Positions 1 to 9,416 of a stretch of 64,000 bases of DNA are shown one piece after another. A program made the position numbers and the translations under genes. Position 1 is the first letter of the stretch; every line of letters starts with the position of its first letter. This DNA is from Saccharibacillus alkalitolerans (GTDB taxonomy: Bacteria; Bacillota; Bacilli; Paenibacillales; Paenibacillaceae): the NCBI RefSeq assembly GCF_011090185.1, contig NZ_JAAFGS010000004.1:558001-622000 (forward strand), written 5' to 3'. The notes under the pieces were generated by a model that was given only the letters and a program-made list of their open reading frames with translations, did no database searches and had not been told where the DNA came from.

Positions 1-1272
1 AGGAAGTTCTTCCACTAGCGTGTTAGTATCAGTAAATTTGAGGTAAAAAAGCAATGTCGAGTCTATCACACGTAGCGTTCTATTAGACAAATCATAGTCA
101 AACAAAGGCGGTACAATTTTCTTTTTATTTTGAAGACTACCTAATCCATGTAAAAGATTTGTCATGTCTCCATTTCGCACATCATCCGGTCGGTAATGGG
201 CTAATTTTATCTTACTATGAATAGTACCCCTCTGAAGGCCTTGCTTTAAATCATCAATATCGGATTGTATTATTATTTTCACTATATAATAAGGCAGGAA
301 AAGCCCTCTTTCATACAAACGACTAGCATCTGCTATACTCTCTAGAGCTCTGTGATGTCTTGAACTATAGTCTCTAACTTTGGTTGACACTGCTTTATCC
401 AGTTTATCTAAATCTTCTAGAGTTACAATATCACGTACCGAATTTTTAATGTTAGATTCTAAACAGAACTGTTTACAAAGTTCTTGAACAATTCCAATAT
501 TTCCGAAGGATATTTCTTTTATCTTGTCTTTGATCTCATCGGAAAAGGCGATATTAAGAATTTTAGAACCTTTATGAATTACTTTTTCAAAATCCTCATC
601 TTCCCATGGCTCGACTGGAATTTCAATAATTCTATCGACTAAATCACCATTAAACTGATTTAACCGATTTCTTTCTCTCCATATTCCTAAAATAATAAAT
701 CTGATGCCGATTTCTTGAAAGGAACGTAAGTCAAAGGCTAATTTCTGTTGAACTTCATCATTTAGATAATGAAAATTCTCTAATATAACAAATTTGTTCT
801 TGTTAGTTTCTTTGATAACTTCTCCAATATCTTGAGCTAATTCTAAGTTTATATCAATAGTTTTATAACCTATTGTAGTTTCTGAGCCACCTACACTTTT
901 GCCACCAAGGTCAGCTTCAACACCGCCGATAAAAGGCAACTTTGCCTTCACTTTAATGCTGGCATTTATTTCGCCATTACTCGCTCTTTTTTCAGAAAAA
1001 GAGTCTTCCAGTAAAACATCTAACTGTCTTAGGATAGAGGAATATATTCCTGCTGTATCGTGTTGTGGCCCGCATTGTATTAAAACTTCATTTTCTTCTG
1101 TCAAGTGCTTTCGGCGGAGTGCTGATTTCCCTTGCTTTGAAGAACCATAAACTATAATGTGCTTGTCTGATTCTAATGCTTCCTTGAATTTTCCATCAAC
1201 TTGTTCTCTTTCAATGTAACTCAATACCATATCCTTACTTACTCCAAAAACTTGTATCAATTCAGCCATCAT
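1..1272 (-). CDS. P-loop ATPase, partial at window edge
   Basis: The reading frame is open from an ATG at 1270-1272 to position 1, giving 424 residues with no stop, so the C-terminus lies outside the window. A Walker A motif (YGSSKQGKSAL, about residues 58-68) and a Walker B-like strand (FVILENFHYL, about 157-166) are followed by a sensor-like strand (FIILGIWRERNRL) and a helical part typical of AAA/STAND-type ATPases. A second ATG sits directly after the first, and GGAAG precedes both. Base composition is far more AT-rich than the next gene, which suggests transfer. The family is known from general NTPase, regulatory and anti-phage roles; no specific function can be assigned. It could equally be a replication- or transposition-type ATPase subunit. 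Confidence 0.8.
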   Translation of the reverse strand, partial: MMAELIQVFGVSKDMVLSYIEREQVDGKFKEALESDKHIIVYGSSKQGKSALRRKHLTEENEVLIQCGPQHDTAGIYSSILRQLDVLLEDSFSEKRASNGEINASIKVKAKLPFIGGVEADLGGKSVGGSETTIGYKTIDINLELAQDIGEVIKETNKNKFVILENFHYLNDEVQQKLAFDLRSFQEIGIRFIILGIWRERNRLNQFNGDLVDRIIEIPVEPWEDEDFEKVIHKGSKILNIAFSDEIKDKIKEISFGNIGIVQELCKQFCLESNIKNSVRDIVTLEDLDKLDKAVSTKVRDYSSRHHRALESIADASRLYERGLFLPYYIVKIIIQSDIDDLKQGLQRGTIHSKIKLAHYRPDDVRNGDMTNLLHGLGSLQNKKKIVPPLFDYDLSNRTLRVIDSTLLFYLKFTDTNTLVEELP

Positions 1273-1380
1273 GTCACTTCCATCTTTTTTAATATAATTC
1301 CTTGAAAAGATATATTTAACATAAACTAAAAACAAGTAGATACATATTAGGTTCATCACATTATGGTCATTTAGTAGAAA

Positions 1381-2880
1381 TCAGCCCCGCACCGCCGCCA
1401 CTTTCTCCAGCCCCAGCGCGTCCGCCGTCGAATCGAAGATCTGTTCGAACAGTTCCGGATGGTCCGTCAGCTTCAGGCCGTACGAAGGAATCATTTCCTT
1501 GATCTTCGGCTCCCACTGCGGCATCTGCTGCGGGAAGCAGCGCTGCATCACTTCAAGCATGACGTGCACCGCCGTCGAAGCGCCCGGCGAAGCGCCGAGC
1601 AGCGCGGCGACCGAGCCGTCGGCGGCGCTGACGACTTCCGTGCCGAACTGCAGCGTGCCTTTGCCCTGCGGCGTGTCCTTGATGACCTGAACGCGCTGGC
1701 CGGCGGTCACGACTTCCCAGTCCGCGTCTTTCACGTCCGGAATGAACTCGCGCAGCTCGCCGATCCGCTGGGCGTTCGAGAGCATGAGCTGCTGGACCAG
1801 GTACTTGGTCAGTCCCATTTCTTTCGCCCCGGCGGCCAGCATCGTGAACAGGTTATTCGGCTTGACCGAACCGATCAGGTCCATATTGGAGCCCGTCTTC
1901 AGGAACTTCGGCGTGAAGCCCGCGAACGGACCGAACAGCAGCGCCTTTTTGCCGTCGATGTAGCGCGTGTCCAGATGGGGAACGGACATCGGCGGCGCGC
2001 CCAGCTTCGCTTTGCCGTACACTTTCGCATGGTGCTTCTCGGCGATCGCCGGGTCTTTGCAGACCATGAACAATCCGCTGACCGGGAATCCGCCGATCCG
2101 CTTGGATTCCGGGATGCCCGTCTTCTGGAGCAGGGGAAGGCTGCCGCCGCCCGCGCCGATAAAGACGAAGCGCGCATGATGATACTCGATTTTGTTGTTC
2201 TGCAGATTCTGCACTTTGACCTGCCAGCCGCCGTCGCCCGCCCGCTTGATGTCGCGGATCGCGTGGCGGTACTGCACTTCGACCCCTTTCGTTTTCAGGT
2301 GATCGAACAGCAGCCGCGTCAGCGCGCCGAAATTGACGTCCGTGCCGGAATCGATCTTGGTCGCCGCCACTTTTTCGTTCGGGTCGCGTCCTTCCATCAT
2401 CAGCGGAATCCATTCCTTCAGCTTGCTTTGATCCTCGGAATATTCCATGCCCTGGAACAGCGGATTCTGTGACAGCGCTTTAAATCGCTTGCTTAGAAAT
2501 TCGACGTCCTTCTCGCCCGTGACCCAGCTCATATGCGGAATCGGACGGATGAACTCGCGCGGGTCGGCGATCAATCCCCGGCTGACCAGGTTCGCCCAGA
2601 ACTGCCGGGACAGCTGGAACTGCTCGTTGATATTGACGGCTTTCGAGATATCGACCGAACCGTCCGCTTTTTCCGTCGTGTAATTGAGTTCGCACAGCGC
2701 CGCATGGCCCGTGCCCGCGTTGTTCCATTCGTTGGAGCTTTCCTCGCCCGCGCTGGGAAGCTTTTCGAACGCCTTGATTTCCCAATCCGGCGCCAGCTCT
2801 TTCAGCAGGGTTCCCAGCGTCGCGCTCATGACTCCGGCTCCGATTAAGATCACGTCTGTTTTTTTCTGTACGCTGCTCAT
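1381..2880 (-). CDS. mqo: Malate:quinone oxidoreductase
   Basis: A 499-residue FAD enzyme that oxidises malate to oxaloacetate and passes electrons to the membrane quinone pool, as a peripheral membrane step of the TCA cycle. The N-terminus carries the dinucleotide fold ([18 protein letters not shown], about residues 9-26), followed by the [19 protein letters not shown] segment typical of Mqo. The C-terminal part ([18 protein letters not shown]) also matches the family, and the length is normal. The start is the ATG at 2880, preceded by AAGGAAGG. It is monocistronic and GC-rich, in sharp contrast to the AT-rich gene to its left. No terminator is obvious between the two. Confidence 0.95.
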   Translation of the reverse strand: MSSVQKKTDVILIGAGVMSATLGTLLKELAPDWEIKAFEKLPSAGEESSNEWNNAGTGHAALCELNYTTEKADGSVDISKAVNINEQFQLSRQFWANLVSRGLIADPREFIRPIPHMSWVTGEKDVEFLSKRFKALSQNPLFQGMEYSEDQSKLKEWIPLMMEGRDPNEKVAATKIDSGTDVNFGALTRLLFDHLKTKGVEVQYRHAIRDIKRAGDGGWQVKVQNLQNNKIEYHHARFVFIGAGGGSLPLLQKTGIPESKRIGGFPVSGLFMVCKDPAIAEKHHAKVYGKAKLGAPPMSVPHLDTRYIDGKKALLFGPFAGFTPKFLKTGSNMDLIGSVKPNNLFTMLAAGAKEMGLTKYLVQQLMLSNAQRIGELREFIPDVKDADWEVVTAGQRVQVIKDTPQGKGTLQFGTEVVSAADGSVAALLGASPGASTAVHVMLEVMQRCFPQQMPQWEPKIKEMIPSYGLKLTDHPELFEQIFDSTADALGLEKVAAVRG

Positions 2881-2972
2881 ATAAAACCTTCCTTATCTCG
2901 TATATTTGCAAAAAAGAGCAGGTCTGCCTGCCCGGGTGCTACAAGAAGTAAGGCTCCACTCCGGAAAATTTG

Positions 2973-2992
2973 TGTCTATATCTTGTCTATAT
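2973..2992. promoter_or_regulatory. Direct repeat upstream of mqo
   Basis: TGTCTATAT occurs at 2973-2981 and again at 2984-2992, an 11-bp period that puts both copies on one face of the helix, about 95 bp upstream of mqo. The region is AT-rich and promoter-like. A regulator binding site is an inference; no family is recognised. Confidence 0.35.
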
Positions 2993-3152
2993 TTACTATA
3001 AACCAAAAATCATTCAAATCCTATTGTCATTGTACACCATTTGCCCGGCAGCCGACATCCGGTTCGCCTGCGCGCCGCTTCCCCGGTTTGAAACCGATCG
3101 GGCTTCTGCCGCGTAGCAGGTGGGACAGTTTCCATACAAAGGAGAGCGACTC

Positions 3153-3362
3153 ATGAAATATAAACGTTCCGTTCTGCGCTTCGTCCTGGCGGCGATCCTG
3201 CTCGTCACCGGCATTCTGATGCTGGACAATCTGCTCGCCGGCCTCTTCGTCCTGTTCGTCGCGCTGTATGCGCTGGTCAGCGGCATCCTGTGGCTGAGAG
3301 TGGACATGCGCCAAAACGGCGGCGACGGCGGCACTCCTCGCGACAGGCGCGGCGGCAGGTAG
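3153..3362 (+). CDS. Small membrane protein
   Basis: A 69-residue protein. The start is the ATG at 3153, because AAAGGAG lies just upstream; a longer in-frame reading from 3120 has no ribosome site. It begins MKYKRSVLRF and then holds about 40 mostly hydrophobic residues broken by MLDN, so one hairpin of two short membrane segments is likely, followed by a polar tail rich in Arg, Gly and Asp (NGGDGGTPRDRRGGR). No family is recognised and no function can be given. It converges on the GH43 gene, with a shared terminator between them. Confidence 0.6.
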   Translation: MKYKRSVLRFVLAAILLVTGILMLDNLLAGLFVLFVALYALVSGILWLRVDMRQNGGDGGTPRDRRGGR

Positions 3363-3414
3363 AAAAGTCGGGAGCAAGCGGCGGTTCGGCGCGGCAAAAA
3401 GGCCGGAACGCGGC

Positions 3415-3465
3415 AAAAGACCGGAGGCAGCCGGCGGGAATCCGCCGCGCCGCTTCCGGTCTTTT
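3415..3465. terminator. Bidirectional intrinsic terminator
   Basis: AAAAGACCGGA at 3415-3425 pairs with TCCGGTCTTTT at 3455-3465, with a GC-rich interior that can fold further. It lies between two converging genes and has A and T runs on both sides, so it can serve both. Confidence 0.75.
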
Positions 3466-3506
3466 CGTCCGGTCCGGTTCGGAAGCCGGCGTTCGAACGG
3501 GGGCCG

Positions 3507-4550
3507 CTACTTCTTCTTCGCCAGCTTGAACCGGTCGCCGGCGTCCTTCATGTCGTACAGATACGCCCGCGACTCCGGCATGGCGAACGGGCGGTGCAGC
3601 ACCAGTTTCCATTCCCGGTCGAACGCGCGGAACAGCATGCCGTGACCGCTGTCTTCCTTCACGAGCGGATCGAGCTGCTCCCACGGCCCTTCGATCCTTC
3701 CGCTCTCCGAACGCGCGATCGTCTGCACGTAGCTGCCGTCTTCGTAGCTCGACCAGAGCATGACCAGGCTGTCGTCCGAAGTCCGGCAGAGCTGGCAGCC
3801 GTCCGTCACGAACACGCCTTCCGTTTCGCTCGGCTCGGAGCCGCCTTCGGTCCGTTTGGTTCCGCCGGAAGCTTTCGCCGCTTTCCTGCCGGCGGACGGC
3901 TTCAGCCACGGCGCGTCCGAGCCCCGCATCAGCACGATCGGCTCCCCGAGCGTCGACGACAGGTCGTCCGTCAGCCGGACCGCCTCGATCGTGCCGTCCA
4001 GCGTCTGCACCCATTCGTGGCAGTACACCATCCAGGGCGCCCCGCCTTCGTCGAGGTACAGCGTGCCGTCGAGCGTCATGAGTTCGGGCGGCAGCACCGG
4101 ACCTTCGGGATTCAGCAGCTCGAACGGACCTTCCGGCGAATCGGAGACGGCCGCCGCCGTTCCCCGCCAGTGTCTGGCGTATCCGTCGACCGGTCCGCCT
4201 TCGAGCGGGCGATCTTCGTTGTGCAGCGTCACGAACAGCACATACTGCCCCATGTACTCGTGCACTTCCGGCGCCCAGGCGCCGTGCCGCGGATTCGCCC
4301 ATACGCCGTCCGGAATCGCGAACGCGACGTACGGGCCTTCCCATTCTTCCAGGTCCGTGCTTTTGTAGAACAGCACGCCGTGGCGATCGACGCCGTTCAG
4401 CCGCGGGGATGCCCCGCTGTACAAATAATACGTCTCGCTTCTCCGGTCGGCGAGGATAAACGGATCGTGGACGGGCATATCGGCGAGACGGTGGCCTTTC
4501 TGCGGATTTTTCGCATCCGATGCGGCGTTGTAAGCGGACGGGACGGACAT
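3507..4550 (-). CDS. Glycoside hydrolase family 43-like protein
   Basis: A 347-residue five-bladed beta-propeller glycosidase candidate, the family that removes arabinose or xylose units from plant polysaccharides. Likely catalytic acids are Asp29 (VHDPFIL), Asp161 (MTLDGTLY) and Glu179 (VYCHEW), spaced as in GH43; AWAPEVH (about 91-97) is also characteristic. There is no signal peptide, so it probably acts on imported oligosaccharides in the cytoplasm. A Ser/Lys/Gly-rich insertion (about 222-240) interrupts a loop. AAGGAG precedes the ATG at 4550. It stands alone; the arabinose genes lie 43 kb away. The substrate is unknown. Confidence 0.8.
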   Translation of the reverse strand: MSVPSAYNAASDAKNPQKGHRLADMPVHDPFILADRRSETYYLYSGASPRLNGVDRHGVLFYKSTDLEEWEGPYVAFAIPDGVWANPRHGAWAPEVHEYMGQYVLFVTLHNEDRPLEGGPVDGYARHWRGTAAAVSDSPEGPFELLNPEGPVLPPELMTLDGTLYLDEGGAPWMVYCHEWVQTLDGTIEAVRLTDDLSSTLGEPIVLMRGSDAPWLKPSAGRKAAKASGGTKRTEGGSEPSETEGVFVTDGCQLCRTSDDSLVMLWSSYEDGSYVQTIARSESGRIEGPWEQLDPLVKEDSGHGMLFRAFDREWKLVLHRPFAMPESRAYLYDMKDAGDRFKLAKKK

Positions 4551-4684
4551 GGAATCAGCTCCTTGTTTATAAAAAATAGGGTTCGATTGCGCTGCGATTA
4601 CGGTTAAAGGCGCGGCATGGCGCCCGGCCGCCTTTTTCCGGTATGATGGAAATATACCCGTTTTCCGACAAAGGAGGCCTTTTC

Positions 4685-5587
4685 GTGCATACGGATTTGT
4701 TCGACCGTTTAAGCGAACCTTATACCGCTATCGACCGCGAACATTACTTGTGCGTCGGCCGCGCCGCCGACTGTCAAGTCTTCGTCGATGACGGCGCGGC
4801 GGAGGCCCGCTGGAGCCGGCAGCCGGATCTCGATCCGCGGACGCTCGCCCTGCGGCTGATGCCTACATACAAGCAAATGCAGGCGGCCAAGTTCCGTCTG
4901 CCCAAGGCGCTGGGCGGCTGCTCGCGGCTCGACTTCCTGCAGCTTCCGCTTGCCCTGCTGACGCGGCTGCAGCCCGGCGATCTGCCGCAGAGCCTGCGCA
5001 AGCTTATGGTGATCAACACCGAGGGCCCGCTGCCGGACGGTCGGATCGACTGGGATATGCTCGGCGACACCTCGATCGACAGTCTCATCCTTTATGACGA
5101 CGCCGATTCGCCGGACTGCAAAGCGGCGCTCGAAGGCATCGAAGCGCTGCTGCCCCGCCTGCGCTACCTGAGCTTCGACCGGCGCCGGCACGGCGATCTG
5201 GCCTCTTACGCTCCCGATCTGGAAGTGCTGCTCGTTTCGGGCGGGGGAAACGGCGAATGGCTGGAAGACGCGCCGGCCGGACTCCGGGCGCTGGCCCTGC
5301 TCGGGATGGGGCTCGACTTCGATACCGCCCTACTGCGACCGTTCGCGAACCTGGAGGCGCTGCTTCTGAACGGCATCCGAAGCATCGTCGACGCCGACGT
5401 CCTGGCCGATCTGGGCGCGCTGCGCGAACTTCAAATCCTCAATTCGAGGAAGTGGAACCGTCCGGACAGGATAGCCGAGCTTCCGCTGAACAGTCTCATG
5501 GTCTTGGACTGCGGCCGGCCGTTCCGCGGATTCCGGCATCTGTTCGACGACGCGCGCTACGAGAAGTTCGATATCGACTTTTCCTGA
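4685..5587 (+). CDS. Leucine-rich-repeat-like protein
   Basis: About 300 residues from a GTG start at 4685, chosen because AAAGGAGG lies seven bases before it; an upstream in-frame ATG at 4643 has no ribosome site. The protein has repeated segments such as LRALALLGM, LEALLLNGI and LRELQILNS, spaced about 23-26 residues, so an irregular leucine-rich-repeat fold is likely. No signal peptide, membrane segment or catalytic motif is visible. It runs into a LysR gene 71 bp downstream on the same strand. No function is known. Confidence 0.6.
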   Translation: MHTDLFDRLSEPYTAIDREHYLCVGRAADCQVFVDDGAAEARWSRQPDLDPRTLALRLMPTYKQMQAAKFRLPKALGGCSRLDFLQLPLALLTRLQPGDLPQSLRKLMVINTEGPLPDGRIDWDMLGDTSIDSLILYDDADSPDCKAALEGIEALLPRLRYLSFDRRRHGDLASYAPDLEVLLVSGGGNGEWLEDAPAGLRALALLGMGLDFDTALLRPFANLEALLLNGIRSIVDADVLADLGALRELQILNSRKWNRPDRIAELPLNSLMVLDCGRPFRGFRHLFDDARYEKFDIDFS

Positions 5588-5658
5588 TCCCGATCTGCTC
5601 GCCAGGCCCATTCATGCCCGGTTCGGACGCGTCCGAAGCCGAGAAAGGAGTCCCCGAC

Positions 5659-6546
5659 ATGGACATGCGCAAAATCCGTTATTTGATCGACCTTGTCGAA
5701 TGCCGCAGCTTTACGGAAACGGCGCGCAAAAATTTCGTTTCGCAGACGACGGTCAGCCAGCAGATCGCCGCGCTCGAAGACGAATTCGGCGCGCGTCTGA
5801 TCGACCGCAAACAAACGCCGATCGAGCCGACGGAGGCGGGCATGCTTTTTTACCGGGAAGCCGTCCTCCTCTGGAAGCAGTACGCCCGCATGAAGACGAA
5901 CATGGACAACTACCGCAGCCGACAGGCCCGCTCGCTCAGCATCCGGTACGCCGCGGTGACCGACGTGCAGAACCTGCTGCCGCGCATCCCTTCTTTTCGA
6001 AGCAAACATCCCGACATCCGGCTGGAACTCAACAAGGGGCGGCTTAAGGATGCGGCGGATCATCTGCAAAAAGGGATCTGCGACGTTGCGCTGGCATTCG
6101 ATTCGGAGTTCGCCGGCCGACCGGACATCCGGACCGTTCCCCTGTACGAGGGACGCTACTGCGCGGCGGTCGGCACCGGCCATCCGCTGCATGCCTTGAA
6201 TTCCATCCCGAAGGAGGAACTGTACCGCCATCCGCTCGTCATGCTGAATCAGGACGCCATCGGCGGCTCGTACGACCTCATGATCGAGCATGCCGCGCAG
6301 GACGGCTACCGTCCCGACATCGCGCGCAGCGTCGACGACGTGGAGACGGAACTCTTTTATATCGTGACGGAGCTTCTGATCGGCTTTTTCCCCGAACGCT
6401 ATGAGCTGCCCGCGCTGCATGAAGACATTCGGCTGATTCCGATCGAAGACTCGCACCACGCGTTCCGCATCGAAGCCGGCTATCTGGCGGGCAACGCCAA
6501 TCCCGCGCTTGCGGCTTTCCTCGACCATCTTCGCGAACCGATTTGA
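5659..6546 (+). CDS. LysR-family transcriptional regulator
   Basis: A 295-residue LysR regulator. The winged helix-turn-helix is at the N-terminus (RSFTETARKNFVSQTTVSQQ, about 18-37), followed by a periplasmic-binding-like effector domain. The start is the ATG at 5659 after GAAAGGAG; the open frame extends upstream without a ribosome site. The recognition region is typical, but the linker and effector domain do not identify a ligand. The next gene, an NmrA-like reductase on the same strand 119 bp away, is the likely target, because such regulators often sit beside the gene they control. Confidence 0.9.
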   Translation: MDMRKIRYLIDLVECRSFTETARKNFVSQTTVSQQIAALEDEFGARLIDRKQTPIEPTEAGMLFYREAVLLWKQYARMKTNMDNYRSRQARSLSIRYAAVTDVQNLLPRIPSFRSKHPDIRLELNKGRLKDAADHLQKGICDVALAFDSEFAGRPDIRTVPLYEGRYCAAVGTGHPLHALNSIPKEELYRHPLVMLNQDAIGGSYDLMIEHAAQDGYRPDIARSVDDVETELFYIVTELLIGFFPERYELPALHEDIRLIPIEDSHHAFRIEAGYLAGNANPALAAFLDHLREPI

Positions 6547-6665
6547 TTTCCCAATGGGTCATTCGGTTTTTGCGTTAGACTTTGTAATTATTTTCACATA
6601 ATATGAGGGTGTAAAGATGAACCGATTCATTCGACACCAAAACAGATCGAGGAGTGACGATTCTC

Positions 6666-7607
6666 ATGGATAAACTGCTGCTGACCGGAGTCGACGGAAA
6701 CCTGGGCGGACAAGCCGCCGAATTTCTCGTCAATCTCGTGGATAAAGACCGACTGATCTTTTGCGCCTATAACCCGGCCTCCCTGCAAAAATACGCGGAA
6801 ATGGGCATCGAAACGCACGTCACGAATTTCAATCATAGCGAAGGACTGGCCGAGGCGTTCGCGAACGCGGACAAGCTGGCTCTGATCTCCATGCCGTTCG
6901 TCGGCGAAAAGCGCCGGCGGGCGCACAAAAACGTCGTGGATGCGGCCAAACAAGCGGGCGTGAAGCAGATTGTGTACACGTCGCTCGTGAACGCCGACGA
7001 CGAGAGCAATCCGAGCGTCGAGAAACTGGATCACGTCTACACCGAGGACTACGTCAAAAAGGTCGGACTGGATTATATGTTCCTGCGCAACTCCCAATAC
7101 GCCGAAGCGATGATCACCAACTACTTTACGTACGTCAAAGGCGACGGCGTGCTGAAAAACAACCAGGGCGACGGCAAAATGGCCTACATTTCCCGTAAAG
7201 ACTGCGCCAAAGCGGTCGCATACGCGCTGGCATCGACCGAGTATCACGAAGCGATTCTGAACATGAACGGGCCGGAGCTGATGACGATCACGGACTTTAT
7301 CCATATCGGCAACGAAGTGACAGGCCACTCCGTCTCGTATCTGGAAACGACGGACGAAGAAAACTACGCCGTGTTCGACGCCATGGGCGTGCCGAGAACG
7401 ACGGACGGCGTATTCCAAGAAGGATCGGAAGCTCCGTTCTCGTCCGAAGGCATGGTTACGTTCGGCCAGGCGATCCGCGAGGGCAAGATGGACTTGTTCA
7501 CGGACGACTTCCGGAAGCTGACCGGGCAGGACGCGCTGACGGTCCGCCACATGTTCGAGCACGCGGACGACTTCCAGGTCGGGGAGCGGCATTCGGAGGA
7601 TCACTGA
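6666..7607 (+). CDS. NmrA-like NAD(P)-binding reductase
   Basis: A 313-residue atypical short-chain-dehydrogenase-fold protein. The nucleotide-binding loop is near the N-terminus (LLTGVDGNLGGQAAEFL), a variant of GxxGxxG, and QIVYTSLVNAD follows where this family keeps its second conserved strand. Relatives include quinone oxidoreductase 2 and azoreductase-like proteins, and some family members only sense NADP. The ATG at 6666 has GAGGAG about 11 bases before it; a GTG at 6654 is possible but overlaps that site. The LysR regulator just upstream probably controls it. The true substrate is unknown. Confidence 0.8.
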   Translation: MDKLLLTGVDGNLGGQAAEFLVNLVDKDRLIFCAYNPASLQKYAEMGIETHVTNFNHSEGLAEAFANADKLALISMPFVGEKRRRAHKNVVDAAKQAGVKQIVYTSLVNADDESNPSVEKLDHVYTEDYVKKVGLDYMFLRNSQYAEAMITNYFTYVKGDGVLKNNQGDGKMAYISRKDCAKAVAYALASTEYHEAILNMNGPELMTITDFIHIGNEVTGHSVSYLETTDEENYAVFDAMGVPRTTDGVFQEGSEAPFSSEGMVTFGQAIREGKMDLFTDDFRKLTGQDALTVRHMFEHADDFQVGERHSEDH

Positions 7608-7642
7608 GCCTTCTCCGGCACGATCGATTCGCACGATAAAAA

Positions 7643-7716
7643 AAGCGGTTTTCAGCGAGGGCTGTAAACCGCTTGGTTTCCGGGAACCCGCTCTCCGTCA
7701 GGAGGGCGGGTTTTTT
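7643..7716. terminator. Tandem terminator hairpins
   Basis: Two adjacent hairpins: AAGCGGTTT 7643-7651 with AAACCGCTT 7666-7674, then AACCCGCTCTCC 7685-7696 with GGAGGGCGGGTT 7701-7712 followed by a T run. The second ends the rightward reductase gene; the A run before the first can end the leftward transcript. Confidence 0.8.
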
Positions 7717-7759
7717 CGGTTTGGAATACGTCCATTCGTCCGGCGAGGCTGCGGGATGC

Positions 7760-8779
7760 TCAGACTTCTGCCGAGATCAACCGCTCCTTCAAGTCCGTCC
7801 AACCTTCCGCCGGATTCCGCAGCGCTTCCAGCACCACCTGCGCGTTGTATCCGTCGCGGAAGTCGTACGCGGTGCCGGGCTTGCCTTCCAGTCGGTTCAG
7901 CACCTGCCCGAAGATCGGCAGTTCGCCGTCTTCCTCCGGTACTTCGATCGGCCGCGGCTCTTCGCCGGCCGGGCCGGCGAACAAGCTGCCCCAGTTCTCC
8001 AACGCGACGGTGCCTCCGGAACCCTGCACGACGAGCGAGACGCGTTCGCCGCCTTCGCGGCGGTCGCTGCCCGTGACGCGAATCTCCGATCCGCTTTCCA
8101 GACGCAGACTTCCCCGCACCGTCTTCTCGCACAGGTTCTCGTCTTCCGGGAATTCGATCTCGCTTCGCACCGCTACGATCGGGCCGAACGTCTGCTGGAT
8201 CATCTGAATCCAATGGACGCCCACTTCGAGCAGATAACCGCCTTCGCGGCGCGTCGAGATCCAATCGTTCTGCTGCCAGGCCCTCGGCCACTGCGGGAAC
8301 TCCAGATACAGATCGATGCTGCGGATATCTCCGGCGTCTCCGCGTTCGACCCGCCGCCGGAATTCCAGAACCGGCGCTTCCAGCGGGAAGGAAAAGTGAA
8401 CGACGTTCAGCAGACCTTCCGCCCGCTGCGCCAGCTTCACCATCTCTTGTGCTTCCTCGAGGCTGTTCGCGAGCGGCTTCTCGCAAAAGACATGGATGCC
8501 GCGTGCGAATGCCAGACGCGCGGCATCGAAGTGCATGGAAGGAGGAACCGCGATATAGACCAGATCCGCGTCGGTTTCCGCCAGCAGCTCGCGATAATCC
8601 GTATACAGCGACGGCGCGGCTGCTCCGCCGGCCGCTTCGCTCTCGCTCCGCAGCACGTCTTCCCGGCTGTCGCACAGCGCGACCAATTCGACCCGGTCCG
8701 CATACTGCGGCACCAGGCTGCGGATCATGTGCCGTCCCATATTGCCGAGGCCGATGACGGCCAATTTGATTTTCCCCAT
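7760..8779 (-). CDS. Gfo/Idh/MocA-family oxidoreductase
   Basis: A 339-residue NAD(P)-dependent dehydrogenase of the glucose-fructose oxidoreductase / inositol dehydrogenase family. The Rossmann loop (VIGLGNMGRHM, about 8-18) and the family signature CEKPLANS (about 95-102) are clear. The start is the ATG at 8779 with GGGAGG just upstream; the frame stays open further 5' but without a ribosome site. It lies 64 bp behind niaR on the same strand and may be the last gene of the nifS-niaR transcript, though no role in NAD synthesis is known for this family. The substrate is probably a sugar or polyol. Confidence 0.85.
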   Translation of the reverse strand: MGKIKLAVIGLGNMGRHMIRSLVPQYADRVELVALCDSREDVLRSESEAAGGAAAPSLYTDYRELLAETDADLVYIAVPPSMHFDAARLAFARGIHVFCEKPLANSLEEAQEMVKLAQRAEGLLNVVHFSFPLEAPVLEFRRRVERGDAGDIRSIDLYLEFPQWPRAWQQNDWISTRREGGYLLEVGVHWIQMIQQTFGPIVAVRSEIEFPEDENLCEKTVRGSLRLESGSEIRVTGSDRREGGERVSLVVQGSGGTVALENWGSLFAGPAGEEPRPIEVPEEDGELPIFGQVLNRLEGKPGTAYDFRDGYNAQVVLEALRNPAEGWTDLKERLISAEV

Positions 8780-8843
8780 AATTCCTCCCGTGCCTCCGGT
8801 ATGAACGTCTATTTGACCTGCTTGTGCTTGTATGGCCCGGCTT

Positions 8844-9374
8844 TCAGTCCTCGACCAAAAAGCCGGCTTGTTGGAGCGCGGCGCAGGCTTTTTCGATTCG
8901 GTCGGCATCGGGCGCGGAGATCGTATGCAGATGGATGCCGCCCGTCAATTCCGACAAATAAGAAGCCCCGGTCGACGTGATTTTTTCGATGAATTCGAAC
9001 GCTTCGCTGCGCGTGCCGACCCGGATCAGCGCCGTCAGCTGCCCGTATACCGGATGTTCGATGATCACGTCGTCGACGCTGACCCCGTGATCCACCAGCA
9101 GCAGCAGCTCTTCTTCCGTGCGGGAACGATCATGCTTGCAGGCAATGACCTTCTCGATCTTCGGCTCTTCGCTGCCCGTCAAATACAGATATCCCTGACT
9201 CGTGGCCAGGATAGGATGATTGCGGGCTTTGAGCAGCGTCATGTCCTGAACGATGACCTGTCTGGATACGGAAGCCCTTCTGGCCAGCTCGCTTCCGGTC
9301 AGCGGAGACGACTGCTTGAGCCATTCCAGCAGCTTGCCGCGACGCTGTTCTCCCGTCAATTTGATTTCTTCCAT
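8844..9374 (-). CDS. niaR: NAD biosynthesis repressor NiaR
   Basis: A 176-residue nicotinate-responsive repressor (YrxA/NadR of Bacillus). It has an N-terminal helix-turn-helix (SELARRASVSRQVIVQDM, about 28-45) and a C-terminal 3H domain; His81, Glu89, His148 and His150 match the positions of the metal ligands known for NiaR. It blocks the de novo NAD genes when niacin is present. It lies 42 bp behind nifS in the same leftward unit and next to the nadBCA genes, whose shared control region has a matching operator (10634-10653), so it probably controls itself as well. Confidence 0.93.
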   Translation of the reverse strand: MEEIKLTGEQRRGKLLEWLKQSSPLTGSELARRASVSRQVIVQDMTLLKARNHPILATSQGYLYLTGSEEPKIEKVIACKHDRSRTEEELLLLVDHGVSVDDVIIEHPVYGQLTALIRVGTRSEAFEFIEKITSTGASYLSELTGGIHLHTISAPDADRIEKACAALQQAGFLVED

Positions 9375-9416
9375 AGGGATCGGCAGGAACCTCCCTTCTT
9401 CGTGTAGGTGTATGCC

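Noticed and set aside
899-1150. Rightward 83-codon frame in the AT-rich region
   Set aside because: It is antisense to the intact ATPase reading frame and has no ribosome site.
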